Shown in pieces: positions 5,238 through 10,798 of a stretch of 10,798 bases of DNA; within the stretch, counting starts at the first letter, position 1; each line of letters starts with the position of its first letter. The stretch is taken from positions 1 through 10,798 of the forward strand of contig CAJXNE010000058.1 of the NCBI GenBank assembly GCA_913056285.1, written 5' to 3'. This DNA is from an uncultured Zetaproteobacteria bacterium (GTDB taxonomy: Bacteria > Pseudomonadota > Zetaproteobacteria > Mariprofundales > Mariprofundaceae). A model generated the notes under the pieces. The model made no database searches and was not told where the DNA came from. It saw only the letters and a list, made by a program, of their open reading frames with translations. The position numbers and the translations under genes are program-made.

Positions 5238-7352
5238 TAAACGTTCCTTTAATATCTTCGCCAGCGCCTGCAGACGGAACGGCTTGCTCAACACACTGCT
5301 ATTCGGCAATCGATCCTGTTTGCTCAGTACCAGGTGTCGATCATAAGCAGTTGCAAAAATAACCGGCAAATCCGGGTTGATCGCGCGCAATCGATTGGCA
5401 GTCTCCACCCCGCCCATCTCCGGCATCACCACATCCAGCACTGCAATATCGACGCTTTCAAGCCCGTCTTTGCCCAGTGCATCAACACCGTTATACGCAG
5501 TGATAACGCGATATCCCAGATGAGTGAGCAATGCTGAAGTCGTGGTCAGAACAATTTCCTCGTCATCGACCAGCAATACCGTTTCACCAGCACCTTTCGG
5601 CAAAGCTTCGGAACGCTCCTCGTATTCTACTGACTGCTCGTTATGTAAGGGAAAATAAATCCGGAATGTCGTGCCTTCGTGTTCCTTGCTGTCGATCTCA
5701 ATGGCACCCTGATGCGATTGCACCACGCCGTACACGGTCGACAAACCCAGTCCGGTGCCCTCACCTACTTCCTTGGTGGTAAAAAAAGGATCAAATAATT
5801 GATCGCGAATAGATTCGGGAATGCCGCACCCGTTATCGCCCACGCTCAGCGCCACCCACGGCCCTTCGGCCAGGCCCTGATGCACTTCATGCAGACTGGA
5901 TTGCTGTTCGATGCGTTGCAAACCAATGCTAATGCACGGTTTATGCACCGATTTCACGGCATCACGCGCATTGACCAGTAAATTCAGCACCAGTTGTTGC
6001 AATTGCACATGGTCACCCATCACAGTACATACATCATCCATATCAAAATCATGCTTCACTCGTATATTTTCAGGAATCCCAAGCTCCGCCAGTTCGAGTG
6101 CTTCCTGAAGAAACTTGTTAAATTCAATGGGCTGCATCCGGATCATACCCTTGCGGGCAAAGGTTAATAACTGGGCAATCATATTCGCTGCCCGATCACA
6201 TAATTCGTTAATACGATCAATCCTGGCCCGACCTTCCGATGATAAGGATGCATCATGACCGATGAGATAAAGGTTTCCCGTCATGCCGGCCAGCATATTA
6301 TTAAAATCATGCGCAATACCGCCGACCAGCGTGCCGACCCCCTCCATTTTCTGCGCTTGCAGCAATTGTGCTTCGGCTTGGCGCTGCTCGGTAATATCAT
6401 GGGAAATCGCCAGTACGCTTACCTGCCCCTTGAGCAGAATCATACCCATGTGGGTTTCAACCGGATAAGTGCTGCCGTCGTGGCAGATATGCACGCCCTC
6501 AACGATTGCCGTGCCCTGCTCCTGCAAACGCTGCATATCTTCGTTAAAGCGCTGTATCGACATGCCCTCCACAATATCGAACACTGTTATGGCCCGCATT
6601 TGTTCGCGGCTGTAACCCAGCTTGCGACAAGCGGGTGCATTGATATCCAGAAAGCGACCATGTTCCGGATCGAATACAAAAATTCCATCCATGGCCTGAT
6701 CAATCAGCGAGCGATATTGCGCTTCACTTTCCAGCCATTGGCGGGTGCGTTGATCAACGCGCTGATCCAGCGTGGCATTCAGCGTTTTCAATTCGGCAAT
6801 GATGTGGACATTGTCCATTGCCAGCACCAGCGCTTCTGAAACACGGTGCAGCATGGCAAACGCATTCTGAAGATGATCTCCATCATCCGAGTCTGAAGCA
6901 AACATAAACATGCCGCTTGAAAAATCGCGATTGCTAAACGGAATCAACAATATTTCGCTGGCCTGAAATTGTTCGGCAAATGGCATCTTTATCGCAGCAG
7001 AGGACACCGCATCCAGCAACCGTGATTCGCGCTCACGTGTGGAAAGCCCTGCAAGCGATATATTGCGCCCATCCAGCGTTTCATTACAAAACGACAAACT
7101 CGAAGCAGCCACTTGCAAATGATCATGTTCCAGACTCCCGCAACAACAGAATGGAATATCTTTTAACAGGGAAATCCGTTCCAGCCCTTGAGCCAGAATC
7201 TCATCGGTATCTTGCAACGAGCTGATGGTTTCATGAATAAGTCCCAGCAACAGCATATCTTCACTCTGGCTGGCCAATCGTGCGTTCTCCGCCTCCAGCA
7301 ATCGCACCCGTTCTTGCAATGCTGCAATATCCTGCTGCCGGATTTCGCTCAT
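5226..7352 (-). CDS. soluble hybrid sensor histidine kinase (GAF-like, PAS, HisKA, HATPase, REC)
   Basis: A 708-residue signalling kinase with no membrane segment, so it senses a cytoplasmic cue. Order of parts: N-terminal coiled coil (5-30), a GAF-like region (about 35-185) with CCC at 69-71 and another Cys at 89, a helical linker (186-210), a PAS domain (212-323, ending VLAISHDITEQRQ), then the kinase core. The phosphoacceptor is H348 in GGIAHDFNNMLAG. ATP-binding boxes are N457/N461 (NLLVNARDA), DNGCGIP 506-512, FDPFFTTK 520-527 and GTGLGLS 532-538. The C-terminal receiver (590-705) has D596/D597, phospho-Asp D640 (AVLDVVMPEMGG), T668 and K690. The architecture predicts H-to-D transfer within the protein, with an unlinked partner receiving or reading the signal. 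It starts by ATGA overlap with the hydrolase gene upstream. No output domain and no adjacent response regulator are seen. Confidence 0.92.
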   Translation of the reverse strand: MSEIRQQDIAALQERVRLLEAENARLASQSEDMLLLGLIHETISSLQDTDEILAQGLERISLLKDIPFCCCGSLEHDHLQVAASSLSFCNETLDGRNISLAGLSTRERESRLLDAVSSAAIKMPFAEQFQASEILLIPFSNRDFSSGMFMFASDSDDGDHLQNAFAMLHRVSEALVLAMDNVHIIAELKTLNATLDQRVDQRTRQWLESEAQYRSLIDQAMDGIFVFDPEHGRFLDINAPACRKLGYSREQMRAITVFDIVEGMSIQRFNEDMQRLQEQGTAIVEGVHICHDGSTYPVETHMGMILLKGQVSVLAISHDITEQRQAEAQLLQAQKMEGVGTLVGGIAHDFNNMLAGMTGNLYLIGHDASLSSEGRARIDRINELCDRAANMIAQLLTFARKGMIRMQPIEFNKFLQEALELAELGIPENIRVKHDFDMDDVCTVMGDHVQLQQLVLNLLVNARDAVKSVHKPCISIGLQRIEQQSSLHEVHQGLAEGPWVALSVGDNGCGIPESIRDQLFDPFFTTKEVGEGTGLGLSTVYGVVQSHQGAIEIDSKEHEGTTFRIYFPLHNEQSVEYEERSEALPKGAGETVLLVDDEEIVLTTTSALLTHLGYRVITAYNGVDALGKDGLESVDIAVLDVVMPEMGGVETANRLRAINPDLPVIFATAYDRHLVLSKQDRLPNSSVLSKPFRLQALAKILKERLSST

Positions 7353-8170
7353 GAAGCCGTATTCCTGTTGGCAAATGCCAGCAGATGCTGCGCAACCCAG
7401 TCCGGCTCATCTTCCTGAATATAATGGCTGGCGGTACTGATCCGCTCCAGACAACTACCCGGAATTTCATCATGCAGTTTTTCCGCAATGGCGGCCGAAA
7501 GATAAGGGTCGGCATCGCCGCGCAGAATCAGTACCGGCAAGTCCAGATGGCGCAGGTCATCCTCGATATCGGTCAGGTTATGATTGTCCAGACATCGGGC
7601 AAAATGCAGAAATGCCTTTCTCCCGCCCGAGCTTTGCATGGGCGCTTGAAACATCTCCATCAATGTTTCAGTAACGCTGTCTTTGTGATAAATACCATGT
7701 TCGATGAGTAAACGAAATGTACCCATGTCAAACGTACTCATTAAAAACTGACGGATGATTGGGGTGCGCATGGCGGTGATGGGTTGCACAGGCCAGAAAT
7801 CATAAGCCACTGTATTGACCAGCATCAGGCTGATCAGCATCTCCGGATGACGAACGGCAAAAATCTGACCCATGCCACCACCCAGATCGTGACCGACAAA
7901 ATGAAAACGGCTGATGCCCAGTGTATCAACAAATGTTTTTAGATATTCAGCGTGATTCTTGATGGCATACGGCTTATCCAGCGGCTTGTCCGATTCGCCG
8001 CAGCCCGGCAGATCAACAGCGATCACGTCATAACGATTTGACAACAGCGGGATGATATTACGCCAGATAAATGAATATGTTGTGATACCGTGCACCAGTA
8101 GCATGGTTTCACCTGCGCCCTGACGATGATAGGCCATGCGACATTCGCCGATTTCAGCATATTGAACCAA
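7349..8170 (-). CDS. alpha/beta-fold hydrolase with Asp nucleophile elbow
   Basis: A 273-residue cytoplasmic alpha/beta hydrolase. LLVHGITTYSFIWR (24-37) supplies the oxyanion region. AVDLPGCGESDKP (51-63) is the usual strand-turn before the nucleophile. The elbow is GHDLGGG (93-99) with D95 where serine hydrolases have Ser. D219/D221 (RGDADPY) and H249 (ASHYIQEDEP) complete the triad, and the cap spans about 122-200. An Asp nucleophile places it with haloalkane/haloacetate dehalogenases and epoxide hydrolases, but the residue after D95 is Leu, not the Trp or Arg common in those groups, so the substrate is open. TTG is the start: GAGAGGA at 8178-8184 is 7 bp upstream and an in-frame TAG lies just before it. 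The stop overlaps the kinase start by 4 bp, suggesting a functional link. Confidence 0.88.
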   Translation of the reverse strand: MVQYAEIGECRMAYHRQGAGETMLLVHGITTYSFIWRNIIPLLSNRYDVIAVDLPGCGESDKPLDKPYAIKNHAEYLKTFVDTLGISRFHFVGHDLGGGMGQIFAVRHPEMLISLMLVNTVAYDFWPVQPITAMRTPIIRQFLMSTFDMGTFRLLIEHGIYHKDSVTETLMEMFQAPMQSSGGRKAFLHFARCLDNHNLTDIEDDLRHLDLPVLILRGDADPYLSAAIAEKLHDEIPGSCLERISTASHYIQEDEPDWVAQHLLAFANRNTAS

Positions 8171-8177
8171 ACGCTAT

Positions 8178-8184
8178 TCCTCTC
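8178..8184 (-). promoter_or_regulatory. ribosome binding site supporting a TTG start for the hydrolase
   Basis: On the minus strand GAGAGGA at 8184-8178 lies 7 bp before TTG 8170. An in-frame TAG (8176-8174) excludes any earlier start, and the next ATG (codon 12) would cut into the first strand of the fold. Confidence 0.65.
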
Positions 8185-8203
8185 TTTGCATGTTTCTCTA
8201 GAG

Positions 8204-8217
8204 CCCGGACTATTCAT
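8204..8217 (+). repeat. left terminal inverted repeat
   Basis: CCCGGACTATTCAT, the exact reverse complement of 8350-8363. Confidence 0.9.
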
Positions 8218-8349
8218 AAATACTGCCGCGCCCTCACTTGTTCCTTTGCCCGCAACGCATCCTTCGTCAGTCGCTCGTATGCATTGCTACGAGTCTGTTC
8301 CTCAGAACCCGTTGCAAGCAAAGGGCCGGCGTGATCATCACAGCGATTC

Positions 8350-8363
8350 ATGAATAGTCCGGG
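8350..8363 (-). repeat. right terminal inverted repeat
   Basis: ATGAATAGTCCGGG, the exact reverse complement of 8204-8217. It directly abuts the TAA stop (8366-8364, minus strand) of the S1-domain protein gene. Its inner edge also contains the short palindrome ATTCATGAAT (8346-8355). Confidence 0.9.
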
Positions 8364-9197
8364 TTAAAGCAGTCGAATAACATCCGTCTCAATGGCAATA
8401 AGCTTCTTTTTATACAGTGCGCCGACCGCCTTTTTGTACATCTTCTTACTGATACCGAAATACTCAAAAATATCATCCGGCAAACTTTTGTCGCTAACCG
8501 CAATGACACCGCCATTTTTTCTCAATATCCGCAGAATGACTTGCGCAACATCGTCGGTCTTTTCGCCTGCTTTCAAATGCAGGCAGATATCAATACGCCC
8601 GTCTTCACGAATATTTCTGATAAAGCCATCCAGATGCTGACCTCGCCTGAGCGGACGGGCGGCCTCGCTATGATGTAATAAACCCCAGTGGGAATTTTCT
8701 ACAATGACCTGATAGCCCAGCTCGCTTTTATTCGCGATCAACAGCGAGACAGCTTCTCCGGCCTGAAACTCATCTTCGGATTCGCGATAAAGAAAATCAT
8801 CCAGCCGGGACGATGCTGCGATGCGGTCGCTATCCTCATCCAGATAAATACGTACCACATAGGATTTCCCAGCTTCCATGCGCGGCTTCTGCTCGGAAAA
8901 TGGCGCCAGCAAATCTTTCGGTAAACCCCAGTTCAGAAATGCGCCAAGCGCAGTAACGTCCGTCACCTTCAGTAAAGAAAACTCGCCAACCATCGCATAG
9001 GGTTTCTCGGTAGTGGCAATCAATCGATCTTCCGAATCACGATAAATAAACACATTTAGTTCATCGCCAACACGACACGCGCTCGGCACATAACGCTTTG
9101 GCAGCAGAATCTCGCCTGCTTTGCCGCCATCGAGATAAACGCCGAACGCCACTTGCTTCACAACGCATAACTTATTCATTCGCCCAGTTTCAATCAT
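8364..9197 (-). CDS. CvfB/YitL-like RNA-binding protein with S1-like domains and winged helix
   Basis: A 277-residue cytoplasmic protein of the CvfB/YitL type. The N-terminal S1-like unit (7-63) has the family signature FGVYLDGGKAGEILLPKRYV (18-37). A second S1-like unit spans about 70-130 (VTDVTALGAFLNWGLPKDLL) and a third about 146-208 (GLLHHSEAARPLRRGQ, then GFIRNIREDGRIDICL). The end (214-275) is a winged helix with IFEYFGISKKMYKKAVGALY. Family members bind RNA; the role here is not known. The frame remains open upstream to an ATG at 9338, but the family N-terminus starts at MIETGRMNKL, so ATG 9197 is preferred; neither it nor ATG 9179 has a good ribosome binding site. It is divergent from the rhomboid-like gene. 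Confidence 0.88.
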   Translation of the reverse strand: MIETGRMNKLCVVKQVAFGVYLDGGKAGEILLPKRYVPSACRVGDELNVFIYRDSEDRLIATTEKPYAMVGEFSLLKVTDVTALGAFLNWGLPKDLLAPFSEQKPRMEAGKSYVVRIYLDEDSDRIAASSRLDDFLYRESEDEFQAGEAVSLLIANKSELGYQVIVENSHWGLLHHSEAARPLRRGQHLDGFIRNIREDGRIDICLHLKAGEKTDDVAQVILRILRKNGGVIAVSDKSLPDDIFEYFGISKKMYKKAVGALYKKKLIAIETDVIRLL

Positions 9198-9359
9198 TTT
9201 CGAATCATAGAGGTTCACCAGCGTACTCGCCAATAAATCAACTGTTTGATAAATCAACTTGGCGTCATTCGCAGCAATCCGTACGCTTGCGAACATGGTC
9301 GGAATTCTATTCGCAGCGCTATGCGGGCGGTCTGACACCTCTCACCGCACAATATTTCA
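9198..9359. other. divergent region between the S1-protein and rhomboid-like genes
   Basis: The region must contain promoters for both directions. It holds a direct repeat ATAAATCAAC at 9233-9242 and 9249-9258. Frame 1 on the plus strand from TTG 9259 gives a hydrophobic stretch (TLANMVGILFAALCG) that could be a displaced first membrane segment of the rhomboid-like protein. No clear -35/-10 pair was found. Confidence 0.4.
9233..9258. repeat. 10-bp tandem-spaced direct repeat
   Basis: ATAAATCAAC occurs at 9233-9242 and again at 9249-9258, 16 bp start to start. On the minus strand it reads GTTGATTTAT twice, 36-61 bp upstream of the S1-protein start. It could be a regulator site or supply a -35-like TTGATT. 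Chance in an AT-rich spot is possible. Confidence 0.4.
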
Positions 9360-9854
9360 ATGTTGGCTTTTGAACAGGAAGCCATCATGCAAGGTGAATG
9401 GTGGCGTTTATGGACAGCGCACTTTACCCATTTCAAATATTCTCAACTGGTCATCAATAGTGCTGTCATGGCCGTCATGGGGATCATCGCAGGGCGATTT
9501 GCAAAAACATGGCAAATTGCGCTGGTTTTTCTGATTGCCATGCCAATCATGACCGGATTATTACTCGCCACCTCGCCGCAGCTGCTGTTTTATCGTGGGG
9601 CAACCGGCATCGCGGCCATGATGTGGATGTTAGCGACATGGTTTTTGATTGGTGAAAGCAAGCGATTCTCGCTTGGTTTCTGGCTGGGCTCATTCTTGCT
9701 GCTGTTGTTTGCGGCCAAGGCAGGGGTGGCATGCTTTAACGGCTTGCACCAGCTTCACCTCACCAAAACAGGGGACAATCCTCAGTATCGCGGCCCGTAT
9801 GCAAATAAACCGAACCGAACCAATCTCTACCGACAGAATTGCGTATATGTCTAA
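9360..9854 (+). CDS. rhomboid/rhombosortase-like membrane protein, probably degenerate
   Basis: A 164-residue membrane protein resembling the rhomboid serine protease core, especially rhombosortases: AFEQEAIMQGEWWRLWTAHF (3-22) precedes membrane segments near 27-46, 52-70, 80-98 and 104-125. Key residues are altered. The GxSG nucleophile motif reads YRGATG (78-83), with T82 for Ser. The segment-2 pattern HLxxN reads QLVIN (29-33). The last membrane segment with the catalytic His (AH..G) is missing; the end (135-164) is polar and unrelated. A plausible first membrane segment lies upstream in another frame (9259 onward). Translation could start at ATG 9360, which covers more of the conserved region but has no ribosome binding site, or at ATG 9387, which has AGGAA 6 bp upstream. 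The gene overlaps the next by 8 bp. It is likely a decaying copy without protease activity. Confidence 0.6.
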   Translation: MLAFEQEAIMQGEWWRLWTAHFTHFKYSQLVINSAVMAVMGIIAGRFAKTWQIALVFLIAMPIMTGLLLATSPQLLFYRGATGIAAMMWMLATWFLIGESKRFSLGFWLGSFLLLLFAAKAGVACFNGLHQLHLTKTGDNPQYRGPYANKPNRTNLYRQNCVYV

Positions 9855-10377
9855 CATTGCCATTGCTCTGGTGCACCACCCTGTTCTGAATCGCCTTGGC
9901 GCTAGCACCACCACGGCCATCACTTCCATTGATGTGCATGATTTCGCCCGCAGTTGTGCCTTTTATGATGTCGCGCCGGTTTATATGGTGCACCCCGCTG
10001 CCGGCATGCACTCGCTGATTCACGATATGACCGATTACTATCTGAGCGGCGCCGGCGGGGAGAGAAATCCGCCCCGAAAAAAGGTTTTGCGGGCTGTTCG
10101 CTGTGTCAATTCCATTCAAGATATCCTCAAAGAACAGGATTATCAGCTATGGTACACTTCAGCCACAGCGCCGGATGCTGCATGCATTGAACCTTCCAAA
10201 TTACTGGAAATTAAAGGGAAACATCTGATTGTACTCGGCACCGGATGGGGGCTGGATGTCAAAAACATGCCAAAGGAAAATGGATGGTTGTCACCCATCG
10301 AAGGTGTCGGTAAAGTGCGCCACCTTTCTGTCAGGGCTGCTTTGGCAATTTATCTGGATCGTCTGAGAAAAATTTAA
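9847..10377 (+). CDS. SAM-dependent RNA methyltransferase, SPOUT type (PF09936-like)
   Basis: A 176-residue cytoplasmic protein with the pattern of the Methyltrn_RNA_4 family: IAIALVHHPVLNRLG (4-18), TTAITSIDVHDFARSCAFYD (22-41), APVYMVHP (43-50), IVLGTGWGL (127-135) and a C-terminal knot-like section (147-173) with WLSPIEGVG, then RHLSVRAALAIYLDRL. The family is predicted to use S-adenosylmethionine on RNA; the target is unknown. In other bacteria such genes sit beside, or are fused to, trmD near rplS; here it is 42 bp before rplS on the same strand, and no trmD is visible. The frame is open upstream, but the family begins at MSNIAIALVHHP and the preceding residues look like a shadow of the rhomboid-like gene, which ends 8 bp inside this one. 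No clear ribosome binding site precedes the ATG, so coupling to the upstream frame is likely. Confidence 0.85.
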   Translation: MSNIAIALVHHPVLNRLGASTTTAITSIDVHDFARSCAFYDVAPVYMVHPAAGMHSLIHDMTDYYLSGAGGERNPPRKKVLRAVRCVNSIQDILKEQDYQLWYTSATAPDAACIEPSKLLEIKGKHLIVLGTGWGLDVKNMPKENGWLSPIEGVGKVRHLSVRAALAIYLDRLRKI

Positions 10378-10419
10378 GAAAAAACCTGAACAGAAGCTAA
10401 GTTTCGGAGGCAAAAAACA

Positions 10420-10788
10420 ATGCGTGCACTGGATGATATAACCAAGGATCAGCTACGTAACGATATCCCGTCATTTCGTGAGGGCGATACTGTCCGCGTA
10501 AATGTTCGTATTATCGACTTTAAAGATACCAAAAAGGGCGTAGTCAAAACCGAGCGCCTGCAGGCTTATGAAGGCATTGTCATCGCTCGTCATAATAAGG
10601 GTATCTCAAGCAGCTTTACCGTACGCAAGATTTCCAGCAATGTTGGTGTTGAACGTATTTTTCCGCTGCATTCCCCCATGCTGGAGAGCGTCAAGGTGGT
10701 GCGTCATGGCCGCGTTCGTCGCGCCAAGTTGTACTACCTGCGCGAACTGCGCGGCAAGGCTGCGCGTATCCGCGAGCGCCGCGTCTAG
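10420..10788 (+). CDS. rplS: 50S ribosomal protein bL19
   Basis: Component of the large ribosomal subunit, located near the interface with the 30S subunit. The 122 residues are full length for the family (about 115-120). Recognisable stretches are FREGDTVRVNVRI (19-31), ERLQAYEGIVIARHNKGISS (45-64), FTVRKISSNVGVERIFPLHS (66-85) and the basic end RRAKLYYLRELRGKAARIRE. A strong GGAGG at 10406-10410 lies 9 bp before the ATG. It follows the SPOUT methyltransferase gene by 42 bp and is probably cotranscribed with it. The usual cluster rpsP-rimM-trmD-rplS is not present upstream. Confidence 0.98.
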   Translation: MRALDDITKDQLRNDIPSFREGDTVRVNVRIIDFKDTKKGVVKTERLQAYEGIVIARHNKGISSSFTVRKISSNVGVERIFPLHSPMLESVKVVRHGRVRRAKLYYLRELRGKAARIRERRV

Positions 10789-10798
10789 GGCCTGTTCA

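Larger units (their letters stand above)
8204..8363. mobile_element. 160-bp nested inverted-repeat element (MITE-like)
   Basis: The stretch has perfect 14-bp terminal inverted repeats (8204-8217 and 8350-8363), an inner imperfect pair (8243-8257 and 8310-8324, 13 of 15 paired) and a central hairpin CTCGTA/TACGAG (8274-8279 and 8288-8293). All three share one midpoint at 8283.5, so the two 54-bp arms (8204-8257, 8310-8363) are equal in length and the whole could fold as one long hairpin. No protein is encoded. The form resembles a non-autonomous miniature transposable element or a large intergenic hairpin repeat. No clear target-site duplication is visible (left flank CTAGAG, right flank TTAAAG) and there is only one copy here. 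It begins immediately after the S1-protein stop codon, so in RNA it could act in 3'-end formation for that gene, though no T-run follows. Confidence 0.6.

Noticed and set aside
6255..6839. A 194-codon plus-strand open frame opposite the kinase gene
   Set aside because: It lies across the HisKA and PAS coding region and shows no domain features; it is an antisense shadow.
9198..9338. A 47-residue N-terminal extension of the S1-domain protein (from ATG 9338)
   Set aside because: The family's first domain begins at MIETGRMNKL. The extension would occupy the promoter region and has no recognisable match.
9649..9846. A 66-residue upstream extension of the SPOUT methyltransferase
   Set aside because: The extension is Cys/Ser/Arg-rich shadow reading of the rhomboid-like gene, and the family begins at MSNIAIALVHHP.

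Overview
The window looks like chromosome of a proteobacterium, probably gamma- or zeta-like. IlvD is the long 616-residue enterobacterial type, bL19 and TadA are typical proteobacterial proteins, and base composition is fairly even throughout. The genus cannot be fixed from the sequence. Genes are tightly packed, with 4-bp ATGA/GTGA junctions and one convergent 3' overlap.

Left part (1-880, minus strand): a small accessory block. It holds a TumE-type toxin gene followed by its winged-helix antitoxin gene, then the first 22 codons of an unidentified gene that runs off the left edge. A perfect 8-bp-arm palindrome (781-804) lies just upstream of the toxin gene and is a candidate autoregulatory operator. 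The toxin gene has no ATG start.

Centre (880-8170): ilvD (branched-chain amino acid synthesis) is divergent from a plus-strand run of two peptide/nickel-type ABC permease genes and tadA (tRNA-Arg wobble A-to-I deaminase). No binding-protein or ATPase gene accompanies the permeases. tadA converges on and overlaps by 12 bp the 3' end of a minus-strand operon of an alpha/beta hydrolase with an Asp nucleophile elbow (TTG start, good ribosome binding site) and a soluble hybrid sensor histidine kinase (GAF-like, PAS, HisKA, HATPase, REC). The last two are joined by a 4-bp overlap.

Right part (8171-10798): a 160-bp element built of nested inverted repeats centred on one point (8283.5) separates the hydrolase from a CvfB-like S1/winged-helix RNA-binding protein gene and abuts the latter's stop codon. 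Reading rightwards there follow a degenerate rhomboid/rhombosortase-like membrane protein, a SPOUT-type SAM-dependent RNA methyltransferase (PF09936 type) and rplS (bL19). The usual trmD partner of rplS is absent from this window.

Most of the window is ordinary housekeeping DNA. The items worth a second look are the nested inverted-repeat element, the degenerate rhomboid, the toxin-antitoxin pair with its missing start codon and palindrome, and the hydrolase-kinase operon.
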